Below are positions 34,383 to 45,771 of a stretch of 64,000 nt of DNA, in pieces (the first letter of the stretch is position 1; each line of letters begins with the position of its first letter). The notes under the pieces are model-generated. The model saw only the letters and a list, made by a program, of their open reading frames with translations, was not told the origin of the DNA and searched no databases. The stretch comes from Pseudocercospora fijiensis CIRAD86 (lineage: Eukaryota; Ascomycota; Dothideomycetes; Mycosphaerellales; Mycosphaerellaceae). The stretch is taken from the NCBI RefSeq assembly GCF_000340215.1, contig NW_006921532.1, positions 9,763,172 through 9,827,171 on the forward strand, written 5' to 3'. The translations under genes and the position numbers were made by a program.

Positions 34383-35453
34383 CACGGGCACGACATGTGC
34401 AGGCGATGTGATGTCGGATCGAATTGGCAAAACGCAAAACACTGGAATGCCCGTATGATCAGCAGCAAGGGGGTCGGTGACGACGCTCACCTGGGAGGAG
34501 CACCAAGTATGTATGTATATGAAGCGCAGCATACGAAGCGCAACCGGCGCCGACACATTTCAAAGATCGAGGATGTGAGCAGCCGACCAAACCGAACAGC
34601 GCCCGCGGGTGTACCAGGCCAGGCCAGGCCAGGCCACCAGCCCAGCTTGGCCAGTCGGCGAGGATCTCAGAGGGCGTGCAAAGGCTAGCAGTTGTGCGAG
34701 GCAGAGATTGCACCCAAATCCAGATCCGTGTCGCCCGCGCAGAAGAACCCAAGCCAAGCCTGGTGGCCGCATCGACCGATCGAAGGCGAAGGCGCAGTCC
34801 CACGTCCTTTCGACTGAGCCACACTTGCATCTGGTTGGTCGCTTGGTTGGTTCTGCTGAAACACTCGCCGGACTCACCACCGCTCTGTCTCTTTCATCGC
34901 CTGATCGCCTGTCCCCAGCATGATTCGGTGGTTGCCAACAGTGCTGCGTCGCGGTTACTTTCGCTATTCACATGGCATGGCAAGTCTTCGGCCACGTTCC
35001 GGCTGAATGAGTACCTACATAGGTGCTAGGTCTATCTCGTACATACCCTAGACGACATGACCATATTCACCGAGTGCGCCGCGTGGCTTTTGGGGCCCGA
35101 AGTCGGAAGAACTCACGACGAAACGCAATCGAGGTTCCTGAAAATCTGCAGCTTATACCACGACTGCCGAAGGCGTTAGACAATCACCTCACCAAACTAC
35201 GATGATGACTGCCTGCGCATGGGCCACTAGGACTCGCTCCGAGACTTGTCCAAGATTATTCACTCTGCTCATCAATCGACAATCATGCCTTGAGTATGGC
35301 TGCCAGCTTTTAGTACATGTACGGCGTGGACCGCACTTCGTCATATTGGCGTAGGCCTAGACCAACCTCTCATGACCTACACCTGTGATGAGGAGCTCTT
35401 ACACTTCTTACTTGTCGCTGGTCTCAGCTAGATCTTGGAACCAGCAGGTTTGA
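34383..35453. other. Intergenic with short CAGGC repeat
   Basis: 5' flank of the small CxxC gene. A pentamer repeat (caggc, about 4-5 copies) lies at 34614-34636. Overlapping low-complexity Arg/Pro/Ser frames occur on both strands but look like shadows of GC-rich sequence. No gene can be supported. Confidence 0.4.
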
Positions 35454-35945
35454 ATGAAGGCGCTTGTCGGAACCTTCGTCCACTGTACAGTCCTTACTCA
35501 CAACGGATGGTTCTTCTATGAACAGATGCAAAGCTCGCTCGTTGAACTATTCCCCCAGGCTAATCGCATGAGACATCCAGGCACTTCCCGCTGTGACCAG
35601 CGAGATCAGAAAGCCATCAATTCATTGATTCAGTTCCTGCGGGAAAAGCAAGCCTCGCGAGAAACACAGCATGCTCCAACAGTTCGGCTTGGCGATCCGA
35701 CCAACCAGGCCCTCAGGGTTGTGGCATGCATGACCTTTCTTCTATGGGGCGCAAAAAGGCCCCACAAATTGCGGTGGCTTTCGTCTGGCCGTAGAGGCCT
35801 CAGGTAAGTTAGCTCTTGTCCTCTGACCGGGCTGTCTTTCCACAGCATTGCTTGCGGACCTGATGCGTTCTGTTCAGCCTGTAGGTCTGTGGTCGGTAAG
35901 ATGCTTCCTGAGATCACTCGACGTCGAATTCAGCCCATAGCCTAG
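35454..35945 (+). CDS. Candidate small gene of unknown function (2 exons), tail-to-tail with the alkyltransferase gene
   Basis: An ATG at 35454 opens a frame to 35803. There a consensus-quality 42-bp intron follows (35804-35845: gtaagt donor, ctgac branch, ccacag acceptor). Splicing removes an immediate stop and extends the frame to a TAG at 35945, giving 149 aa. The product has no motif I recognise; the C-terminal part includes two Cys pairs (CGPDAFCSACR). The last 32 bases overlap the 3' end of the alkyltransferase CDS in antisense. The intron signal is the main support. Further 5' exons are possible. Confidence 0.3.
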
Positions 35946-36346
35946 AGCGATCCACGAGAAAGCCCTTCTCGTCAAACGTTACGCCCTCCTTCTTGAGGAG
36001 GTCTAACTTCAGTTCCTGATTGACACCTGAAGGGGCTTTCTGCCATTCGCCCTTGAAGCCGCCAACATACTAAACAGTCCAGTCAGCAAATTGCCGCCGT
36101 GCATGGCTTGTTCTCTTGCTTGCTTACCCCGTCTGCGCCGATCACTCTGTGACAAGGCACTTCTGGGGCGAACGGATTGCGTCGAAGTGCACCGCCAACA
36201 GCTCGAGGACTCGAGTGAAGTGCTTTTGATAGGGCTGCGTATGTAGAAATCTTTCCTGCTGGTATTTGTCGCAACAAAGAGTACACTCGAGCTTGATACT
36301 CAGTGACGTTGATCTGTTTCGCGGACGCCATGGTCGTGCTTGTCAT
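35914..36346 (-). CDS. O6-alkylguanine-DNA alkyltransferase-type protein (2 exons)
   Basis: Exons 36346-36128 and 36069-35914, 124 aa; the 58-bp intron joins ..GADG to YVGGFKG. The small protein equals the C-terminal DNA-binding/alkyl-acceptor domain of MGMT/Ada. It has a helix-turn-helix region with arginine-finger context (SSPRAVGGALRRNP at about 45-58), then P-C-H-R-V at 64-68. Cys65 is retained, unlike alkyltransferase-like proteins that carry Trp there. It would transfer an alkyl group from O6-alkylguanine to Cys65 in a single-turnover repair reaction. The N-terminal domain found in larger family members is absent. A second in-frame ATG lies five codons in. It is divergent from the MFS gene, with about 565 bp between start codons. 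Confidence 0.88.
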
Positions 36347-36911
36347 TACAAGGTCGGAGATGTAGAAGAACAAAGCTAAATGTAGTATTCACACAGGTTC
36401 TCTGTCAATTATTTATGACCCAGGACATTGCTGTAGAAGCATCGATGTAATGCACATCTAAAGCAACAACGTAGCAGGCAGCGACGCGTTGTGGAGTGAA
36501 TTGGCGCGATTTGCATTGTGGTCCGCCGTAGCTCTGACGTGAGTGCCACTCGAGCCAATCTTCTCCAGCTCCAGCTGTTATGAAGGTTTGTCTCCACCTG
36601 CAACGTGACCACACGCTGACCGCAAGGTCATTAACCTTCACCAGGGCCGGCAGACAGGCACCGAATCGTCACCCAACCTCTTACCTCTGGAGTCCTCTTA
36701 TACTGATCGAGTACCGGTATCTTCGAGCGTGAATACCAGCATGCGAAGTTGTTAAATGCCTAGGGTATGGTCAAGCAGGACGCAATAATCATGATCACGA
36801 ACACTTGAGATCAGGTCTAGCCGAGCGAGCACCATCTCTAGCTCAACACTGAGCATCCGTAAACCCGCTATTCCGAAGGCAGTACGGTCGAGATCCATAC
36901 CAACGACCACC

Positions 36912-38770
36912 ATGTCGCGCCTATTCCCAAAATTGACCGCGAGTGGCCTGCAAGCCACGACATATCTGCTCGGCATCGCGTTGTTCAGCATATCCTTCCT
37001 GGTGTTCCTCAATAGCAGCATCTCGTTTGTGGTGACGGAAGTCATTGGTCAGAAAGAGAAGGTTGGAGATGCAGTGGGGACACTTGGCTTCGCAGACGAA
37101 CTGCTAGCCCTGGTGGCATGTCCCTTATGGGTAGGTTGGAGGCATACGTGACCATGAGCGAAGGATATTCTCGCTGATTTTGTGCTTCTTGCTTCCAGGG
37201 TATGTTGTCGGATCGAATAGGCGTCAGGGCTGTCGCAGTCACCGGCTATTGCATTGTCGCGTTTAGTTTGGTATGCCTAGTACAGAGCACGAATGTGTAC
37301 CCGGAGCTCCTGTTAGGACGGCTGTTGTTCAGCTTAGGTGGCGCTGCTTGCTCGACAATGGTCACAGCGGTACTACCCAGCATGGTTGCAGAACCACATG
37401 TGCACGAGGATGATGAGACTCCAGCACCAAACGGCAATGTGGCTAGACTGCGCCAAGAAGAACGGGGTCGGAATGGCAGCATAGGTCATGCGCCATCTCC
37501 AAGCATCAACAGCGAATTGACCATTACGCCAGCAAGTTTTGCGTCTGATACCCAGCGCCAGGATGCACAAATCAAAGGATCTGGAGAAGATGATGCGTTC
37601 GAGACCGACCGGACAGCAGGTACCTCCGAGCTAGCTGGACTGGTCGGATTTTTCACTGGTGCAGGTGCACTCCTGGCTCTGGCGATACTTCTACCTTTAC
37701 CTGCCTACCTTCAACACGATGGCTTCAGTCAAGCAAGCAGCGTTCAGGTCAGCTTCTACATTGTAGCTGGGATCGCTGTGCTCGTTGCTATATTCATATT
37801 TATTGGACTCCGCAATCTGCCTGGTGAGGAGAAGAAGAGTTTGTCATCTCTCCTCAGACCGCCATATGACGAGACCACGACGATAGGGCCAGAAGGACAT
37901 CCTCACACGGTCCTCTCTCCGGCGCCTTCCTATATTGCCCTTGCAAAGGAGTCTTTGAGGCTTGGATTCACCGATCCTGCGATCGGGCTCGGCTATCTTG
38001 GAGGTTTCGTTGCACGCGCATCATCTGTCGGCATCTCGCTCTTCATCCCCTTGTTTGTGAATGCCTACTTCGTCCGCAACGGACTATGCACATCGAATCC
38101 GGACAACATCTCTGACATCAAACGGGAATGCGAACGCGCATATAAGCTCGCTGCGGCTCTCACTGGGATCGGCGAGACTGCAGCTTTGATTTGTGCGCCG
38201 ATCTTTGGATACGTGGGCGGTCGAGCGGCAAGAAACAAATGGTCAGAATGGCCACTTCTGGTCGCGTCCATTGTCGGTATCGCTGGATATGTCAGCTTTG
38301 GTGTGCTCAAAAATCCAGATGCATTTCACGGAGGTGGAGGACAATGGGCGTTTCTATCTGTCATCTTCATCGGTATCAGCCAGATCGGAGCTATCGTTTG
38401 CTCACTCGGCCTGTTAGGCCGCGGTATAAACGGGAACACACAGATTGCCCAAACAGGCGCGCATGGAAGGTCGCACGTAGTCGCACCATCAGAAATTGGA
38501 GCTGCAAACGGAGACGAGAGCGCGGCACTGCTACCTAATGCTCCAACCGCAAAGTCAGCTGCATCTATCGATCGAAAGCGACTAAAAGGATCCATCGCTG
38601 GCATGTACAGCTTCATCGGCGGAGCTGGCATCCTGATCCTGACCAAATTGGGAGGCGCTCTGTTCGACACATGGACTCCTGGCGCACCATTTTTCATTAT
38701 GGCAATCTTTAATGCGATGCTACTTGCGGCGATTATACTTGTTGGGGCCCGGGTGGAAGCGCAGTACTAG
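36912..38770 (+). CDS. Major facilitator superfamily transporter (2 exons)
   Basis: Exons 36912-37130 and 37199-38770, 596 aa; the 68-bp intron lies inside the loop 2-3 signature, restoring PLWG-MLSDRIGVR (MFS motif A variant). About 11-12 hydrophobic segments are visible. A hydrophilic, Ser/Glu-rich loop of roughly 70 residues (about 135-205) follows TM4-5, and another hydrophilic loop occurs before the last two helices. The C-terminus ends shortly after the last helix. Substrate cannot be deduced; loop arrangement and the PLWG..SDR motif resemble vacuolar/plasma-membrane fungal MFS proteins of uncharacterised function. Confidence 0.85.
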
Positions 38771-39219
38771 GGAAGCACAGGGTAGAGGGGTCTTCATTGC
38801 CGCCTCGAAGCATAGAATAGTCGTATAAAAGAAGAAAATGTCAAGTCTGCGCGACTCTGCGGTGTGCATTTCATGATCAGGTCTACTCCTCGTTATTCGA
38901 TTGCTCACTTTCAACAAGGATTTTGCGCAATAAAAATGTGACGTGTGAAATGTGACCGCCTCGGATTTCTGTCACTTTGGCGCGACTTTCTGCGCTCAGG
39001 CTTGCAAAGCGCTATTAAAGTTCATAAAGTTAAACGCGTCCAGTCCCTGAGAGCGCGTCGCACCAAAACATTGCCATTGCCATTGCCATTGCCATTGCCG
39101 CTCGACTCGCCAATGTCTTGGATTCCTGCGTGACGTTGGATATCTTGGGCGTGAGAGCCAGAGCAAGACACAAAGGTTTCGAAAAGGGTCCCCGCACCTT
39201 CTCGCGGGCAGCCGACCAA
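38771..39219. other. Intergenic with TTGCCA hexamer repeat
   Basis: 5' flank of the large GTPase gene. A perfect hexamer repeat (ttgcca, about 4.7 units) lies at 39071-39099, some 120 bp before the start codon. Nothing else is recognised. Confidence 0.6.
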
Positions 39220-42200
39220 ATGGCAGGCACCCTCAAGGAAAGAGCGTCGCGACTGCACGAAGTAGCTAAAGCGCTCTTGCCCACTGCTGCTGAAGACTCG
39301 GCTTCGGTTTTGTCCAAGCCAAAGAACATTTACATCGTCCTCGAGCGCGCCGACAATCCGTGCAATCTCGACCACCCAGACATCGACAGCTTTTTCTGGA
39401 TCAAAGGCAGCAAGGTTCGATCACCAAGTCCCGACATGGACATCCATCGCTGACAGCTCACTAGAAAGTCTCCTTCGCCAAACTTATGGACGTCTATCGA
39501 GCTCGTGTCCCGGGCGCCTCGGATGTGGAGCTCAACGTGGGAGGCAACACCATGCACGATCAAGCTACTATTGGCGATATTCCAGAAATCAAAGATCAAC
39601 TCGTTGTCGTTTCGGCTGTCAAGCGCGAGTCGCCAGCACCCACATCATCCTTCAGCAATGCTGCCAGCAGTCAGAGCTCCGTCCGACAGCCTCTTCAGCC
39701 GGTTAATCGCCAGCTTTCGACGCCGCTGAAGCGGAGCGCAGACGAATTGGCAGTCAAGCACGAATGCAAAAGCCCAGTTGGTCTGCCTCCAGCTCAGCCT
39801 GTATTAGAAGCCGCTGCGACTCCTCGTGCAGCCACGCCTCTTGGCCCCAACCCAACGCTTGGAGCATACCCGGCTGCAGGCACTCTCAAACAGGAGCAAA
39901 AGGATGATGATGATGATGAGCAGCACATGCCGGAAACCCAGTACGAGCCCCGATATCAAGAAAATCCGTTTACCAAGAAGCAAGAAGATCTTGAAGACGC
40001 CGAACCCGCCCTGCGCGGAGTACCACTCTTGGACCTCATCAAGGATGGCACGCCAGAGAGGCTTGAAGCTGGCGTGGAAGCTGGCTTACGCATTTTATCC
40101 AAGGTTGAAGCTCCCCTGAAGGAGCTGCATGACAATCAGGATGCTCAGAACTGGCTTGCTCAAATTGCCAAGGTACGCGAAGGCGCTAAGCGAGCACGAA
40201 CTGTCGTAGGCGTTGTCGGCAATACTGGTGCAGGCAAGTCAAGTGTCATCAACGCTATGCTGGACGAAGAGAGATTGGTTCCCACGAACTGCATGCGTGC
40301 TTGCACAGCGGTTGTCACAGAGCTTTCGTTCAACTACAGCAACAATCCTGCCGCCAAGTATAGAGCAGAGATCGAGTTCATCCAGCCGGAGGACTGGCAA
40401 AAGGAACTTGAAATCCTCTTCCAAGAGATTTTCGACGAGGGTGGGGGCTTCAGCAAGGAAATCTCCAATCCAGACAGCGACGCCGCAATCGCGTATGCGA
40501 AGGTGAGAGCTGTCTACAACACCTACACTCGCGAGATGCTCGCCAACACTAGCATTGAATCTTTGATGGGCAACAAGAGAGTCAGTAACCTGCTTGGCAC
40601 ATCAAAGAAGATCGCCGCTCGCGAACCTGGCTCCTTCTACAAACAACTCCAACAGTGGGTCGACAGTAAAGAGAAAGGCTCGGAGAAGCTGGACAAGAAC
40701 GGCAACCAGATTGCCAGGAAAGTCCGCGACTTCGAGGCATGGCCACTGATCAAAGTGGTAAAGATTTTCTGCAAGTCGCCAGCTCTGTCGACCGGAGCCT
40801 GCATCGTTGATCTACCAGGTGTTCACGATAGTAATGCCGCGCGTGCCGCTGTCGCCGAGAGTTACATGAAGTGTTGTACTGGTCTATGGATTGTTGCTCC
40901 AATTACCCGAGCGGTTGACGATAAGGCGGCGAAGCATTTGTTGGGCGAATCTTTCAAGCGACAACTCAAGTATGACGGAACGTACAGTGCTGTCACCTTC
41001 ATTTGCAGCAAAACCGATGACATTTCTCGCATGGAGGCCGGTGATAGCCTTGGCTTGAACGATCAGCTGGCAGAGCTGGATGAGAAGGCGAACGAGCTGG
41101 AGAAGAAGCGCGGCGAGCTCAAGAAGAAGAAAGATGCTGCCAAAGGAAAGCAGAAGGATCTTGACGCCAGCATTGAGCAGATCGAAGATGACATCGACGT
41201 GTGGGAGAAGTTGTCCGACGATCTTGAAAGCGGCAAAACAGTATATGCGCCCTCCCAATCCGCGAAGAAGAGGAAAGCGTCCCGATCATCCCAACCAGTG
41301 AGCAAGCGCCGACGCCGCGCGATGGACTCTGATGATGAAGATGAAGACATGGACTATGAGGATTCTGCCTCAGAGCGAGAACTTGAACAGGAGCGGGGAG
41401 GTGGAACACCTGAACCACCTGGAGAGGCGCTTACCGTAGCTAACGTCGAAGCGAAGCTTGAAGAGCTGCGCCAGCTCAAGAAAGAGGCACGTCGCGAGAA
41501 GCGATCACTTGGCGATTCCCTCGAGGAAATACAGAACCTCGTCGACAGTGTGAACGTTGACCTGGCCGACGTCAATGCAAAAAAAGACGCTATTTGCATC
41601 GCTGGTCGCAATGACTACTCTCGGGGGGCCATACAGCAGGACTTTGCGGCAGGCGTTCGCGAGCTGGATATGGAGACAGCGGAGGAGGAAGATCCAGACA
41701 ATTTCGACCCAGAAATCGACATAAGAGACTATGAAAAAGTTGCGGAGAGCCTGCCAGTCTACTGTGTCAGCAGCAGGGCGTATCAGAAGCTGTCAGGCAG
41801 ATTGAAGCGAGACAATGATGTCCCTGGATTCACCGACATCAAGGAGACGGAGATTCCTGCTCTCCAAGCCCATTGCAAGAAGCTTACTGAAGCCGGCCGG
41901 CAGGCAACCTGTTCCAGGTTTCTCAATAGTGTCAAGCAATTGCTCACCTCGCTTCAGATCTGGGCAGGAGATGACGGCACTGGGACAAAGTTGAGTGCGG
42001 CCCAGAGAGATTCCGAAAAGGCATGGCTCGCACGTAAACTGAAAGAGCTGGAAAAGGCGCTCGAAAAGACGGTCAAGGTAACACTTGATGATGCCATTGA
42101 AACTCTGAACGAGCAGCTATTCGATAAATTTGGGCCCGCAATCCAAGCTGCCACCGACGAGGCCCTGCCAAAAGCGAGATCGTGGGGCAATCGTAAGTGT

Positions 42201-43424
42201 GATGATAATGATCGGCCTTATCTCCACAAGACCATGGCTGATTTCATGTGAACAGGTCGAGAAGAAGGCGGACTGCTTTGGGCGACATACAAGGCTACGA
42301 CGCGGCGTAAAGGTTCATCACACATTCGCACAAGCCCATTCCTGAGGGACATTTTGCTGACTAGTAGTGTTTGCTTGTTGCAGGTGTATTCAGTGGTGCG
42401 AGCGGTGCTCGTGACTTCAACGGGGAGCTTACCGAGCCAATCTACAAGATGCTGGCCAGCGCTTGGGAGCGGTGCTTTCAGCGACGGCTTCCGACAATCC
42501 TGCGATCTCTTCGCAAGTCAGCTTCGACTGTCCTGCATCAGTTCCATGCCGAAGCTGAGCGCCGTGCGACAGAGAGAGGCCTCGGATTGCCTCGCATCCG
42601 GATGCTTGCGGGACAGTTGGAAGCATACACTGCTATATTCCAAGACCTGTGTGAGACAGCTGTAACACTGCTCAACAATGGACAAAAGGACATCAATCGC
42701 GAGTTCACGCCGATCATCACGGCCGCAATGGAGCCGGCCTACACAGTTTGTTCTGAGGAGAGAGGCGCAGGCTCGTTCGCGCGCATGAAAAACCACATGA
42801 CGTCTCATGTTCAGGGTTGCCAGGACGACATGTTCAGGACTGCGTCGGAGGAAGTGCGAGCTAGTTTGGAGCGGCTGTGCAAGACGATTCGCAAGGATCT
42901 GCTTGAAAAATCGGATCAGGTCTTCGTCAGTATGAGCAGGGACTACATGGTACGAATGGCGCGTTGTGGTGTATTCCATTCTCTGACTAACCATCTATTC
43001 CCAGGGAGTCAACACTGCAGAGGTTAAGCTTACAAGAGAAGAGCGTGTTGCGCGCAGAAGCGTGGATGAAGCTGTGCGGTCCGCCGACCAGGAGTTCCGT
43101 GATGTGCTGGAGCGAGATATCGAAGAGCTCAAGGCCATGGCCGCTCTCGGTGACAGCGGCGACGCGGCTCATGGCGCTGAGGCGGATGAAGAGGCTATGG
43201 AAGTCGACAATGACAGTGACGACCATGCCTTCGAGGACGAGCGTGACACGGCTGGGTCGGAAGGTGATACTCCTGCGCACACGCCTCAGACCAGCACCAC
43301 CGGGGTGGGTGTTGCTGGCCACGTCGATGAGAAGCAGGAAATAATAATGCACGCAGAGCAGGAAGTGGTCAGTCAGGGTGGAGTGGCAGCAGCGACAGCA
43401 TGTGCAGACACAACAGAGCAGTAG
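39220..43424 (+). CDS. Large nuclear-type GTPase, dynamin-like/SLIP-GC-like (5 exons)
   Basis: Exons 39220-39414, 39465-42192, 42256-42306, 42384-42949 and 43005-43424, 1319 aa. All junctions keep frame; the 51-nt third exon restores a conserved GGLLWATYKA-type segment. A disordered Pro/Ser region precedes the G domain. G1 GNTGAGKS lies at about 317-324, G3 DLPGV near 514 and G4 SKTDD near 580. A long Lys/Glu coiled coil follows, then a bipartite-like basic patch (KKRKASRSS..KRRRR) and an acidic stretch, together suggesting nuclear location. The C-terminal half is helical and ends in an acidic tail. The family is related to vertebrate SLIP-GC (nuclear GTPase) and is widespread but poorly characterised in filamentous fungi. 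Function here is unknown. Confidence 0.85.
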
Positions 43425-44278
43425 GATGTGCTCATCAATAATGCTCCCGTGTTGGTGGTCTCTGCACGTCATCGGCGCACCGCACCGCACCGCTCAGGAA
43501 TAATAATGTGGCTTGCTTTGCGTTGGGTGTTCCTAACATGGCTTACTGTAAACATAACCTATTCTTGTCCTCTCCATGCATTTTTGGGCCTTGGCGGGGT
43601 GTGCTGATGCGCGCCAAGAAAGCGTGGAGGCGATGGTTATATTTAGATGACGGAAGACGGCCGGCTCTCGGTGCAAAATCTTGACAGGCATGTGCGATGC
43701 GGCCGACGTTTTTCGGGAACGGCTCGATGGCCCGGATACGGGGATACGGGACGATAGCAGCACGCTATGCCACTTCGCCACTGTGGGGAGGGGAGGATTA
43801 TTTTCAGGCACAACACAAGCACCGTGCCGTCTGACCGCTAAGCCCATCGAACGGCGGTGGAAGGGAGGGGAGGCGACCGTACCGTAGCGTGGCCATCGCC
43901 GCCTTTCCTTTCTCCAATGCCCCGCGCGCGCCCGCTGCTCGTTCCTCGTTTGCCGTATACGCCGTCTCGCGTGTGCAAAGCCCGCAAGACGATGCGGATC
44001 ATGAATGCCCCTCGCTGCATGTATTGCATGAGAATATATGGAAGACACTGATCCATGTCTCTCTAGGAGCCCTCCCGCTATTTCAGGAATGATCCCCTAT
44101 GCACACGCATACGCACACCCTCCACCACTCCTTCAACGACACATGTTCAACCATCACCACCCGCTTCACGTCGATGACCGCAATCCTACCCTACCCTTCA
44201 GCAATCGGGACACGCGACACATATATGTGCACAAGATCGGATCGGCCACTCGCTTCGTCTTCGACGACACCGAGCTGA
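43425..44278. other. Intergenic, about 0.85 kb
   Basis: 3' flank of the GTPase gene and 5' flank of the next gene. A long minus-strand frame (43533-44048) is Arg/Ser/Pro-rich and has no recognisable motif; it is judged spurious. GC-rich stretches and CCACC tracts just before 44279 look like a promoter/5' UTR. Confidence 0.45.
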
Positions 44279-45328
44279 ATGGACCGTGATCAACGCGCGC
44301 AGAATGATCATCGCCGAGCGCATCTCGTTGCGAGTAGGAGGAGCTGGAGCAACCAACAAGATCGACCCCCCGTCGTTTCTCCAATGGCCTCAACAGGACC
44401 GACGCATTACACACATTGGGAGCACATACCAGCCCCAGACAGACCGAGAGCTTGGCGTGGCCCGGCGGACACAAGAACGCCAGTATCGCCATTGACGCCT
44501 GCACCCCGGCTCGATCGATCTTTCGACCAGAGCACACAACATCATCCAAGTCCAAGGGCGAGTCGTCGTTGCAGACCAAGTAATCCAACCAACACGCATG
44601 CCTATGCATCTCCTCCACACCGCATGCCTCCTGCTCTACTTTTCCCCCAAGCAGACACGGATGAAGACCGCCGCAGCATGTATAGCGCTCCCGACCAGCT
44701 GCAGCACTACCCAAGGTCGGTGAGCCAGCCAAGTACCCCTCGAGCCGTTCCAAGCTTTTTCTCGGAAGAAACGAACGAGCCATCATTCCCACGAGCCCCG
44801 ACTTATCCGCCTGCCAGCAGGCGAAGGCCACGCAGCACTAGTAACATTGGCGATGGCACTTTTACCCATGCAGAGGATTTCCACCTATTTGTCCAAGCGA
44901 CATCCGGCCTTGGACCCGAGCAGCCGTTTCGGAATGCTGCATCCGGCGCAGCTGCTCAGAACGATCGCAGTGCGACTTCAAACGCGCAGCATGTGCAAGG
45001 CGAGACAATGATCTCTCCTGGCACAACGCAGACCCCGACCACGCTCTTAGCGCTCCGACAACTTGCGCAGATGCCCGAGGCGTCCCATACCACACCTTTA
45101 CGGCCAGAGCCACGAATATTATCGACGGAACAACCTGACACACGACATCCTGGCGTCCATGTATGGCTGCAGCCGCCAAGTGCAACTTGGGAAAATGATG
45201 AACCAAATGCTGAGGACGATGAGTTGCCAGACTACGCTGCGTCCCAAGCACAGGCTCAAGCGGCGCAGCGCGTGCAGGCAGCACGACGAGCGCAAGAACT
45301 TGCAAGAAGGTGGCAGCAAAGTCGATGA
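44279..45328 (+). CDS. Low-complexity hypothetical protein with C-terminal Gln/Ala/Arg helix
   Basis: Single open frame, 349 aa. The first 300 residues are rich in Pro, Ser, Arg, Thr and Gln and are predicted by eye to be disordered. The last 40 residues form an amphipathic-looking helix after an acidic LPDYAAS motif, rich in Ala, Gln and Arg, and the protein ends WQQSR. The D-E-L-P-D-Y segment followed by such a helix recurs in proteins of unknown function of filamentous ascomycetes, where PDY/PPxY-like motifs may bind WW/arrestin-type adaptors (inference). Start is the first ATG in frame; an upstream exon cannot be excluded. Confidence 0.6.
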   Translation: MDRDQRAQNDHRRAHLVASRRSWSNQQDRPPVVSPMASTGPTHYTHWEHIPAPDRPRAWRGPADTRTPVSPLTPAPRLDRSFDQSTQHHPSPRASRRCRPSNPTNTHAYASPPHRMPPALLFPQADTDEDRRSMYSAPDQLQHYPRSVSQPSTPRAVPSFFSEETNEPSFPRAPTYPPASRRRPRSTSNIGDGTFTHAEDFHLFVQATSGLGPEQPFRNAASGAAAQNDRSATSNAQHVQGETMISPGTTQTPTTLLALRQLAQMPEASHTTPLRPEPRILSTEQPDTRHPGVHVWLQPPSATWENDEPNAEDDELPDYAASQAQAQAAQRVQAARRAQELARRWQQSR

Positions 45329-45771
45329 AAAGAGGGAATGATGCGTTTGCAAGCCTTTGTAAAGACTTATCCGACGATAACTCAAGAGTTCACGTATGGC
45401 GATCGACAAGAAGAAGATGGTCGTCGCAGAAATTTGTATCTACTGTACAGATACCAAGCCGAAGCGCCTTGTAACCGAAGGCCAATACTGTATCATTAAC
45501 ATGGCGAGGATATTACGAGATGTCGACTCTTGGCTACAGTGGTTCTTCCAATAATGTTGGATGTCGTGACTACAATAAGCGATCGATCGACAATCGCTCC
45601 ACTCTTCCGGCCATGCACGGTCGCGTCACGACCGTCAGGAACAGGAAAAGCGCAACCAATCCAAATGCGTACGCCCTGTGCTATCAACTTCATTCCTCCC
45701 AAGATGCTTATTTGGTTGTGTTGTGACCGGTGTAGCTTCCTGTTACACTTCACTATACATTGATTGCTACG
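45329..45771. other. Intergenic, no feature recognised
   Basis: Between the low-complexity protein and the photolyase gene, same orientation. It contains the 3' flank of one and the promoter of the other. No repeats or conserved sites are evident. Confidence 0.45.

Noticed and set aside
34459..35029. Several overlapping 100-125 codon frames on both strands
   Set aside because: Low-complexity Arg/Pro/Ser translations of GC-rich sequence around a caggc repeat. No consistent gene model.
43533..44048. 171-codon minus-strand open frame
   Set aside because: Arg/Ser/Pro-rich without motif, lying in a GC-rich promoter-like stretch. It looks like a chance open frame.
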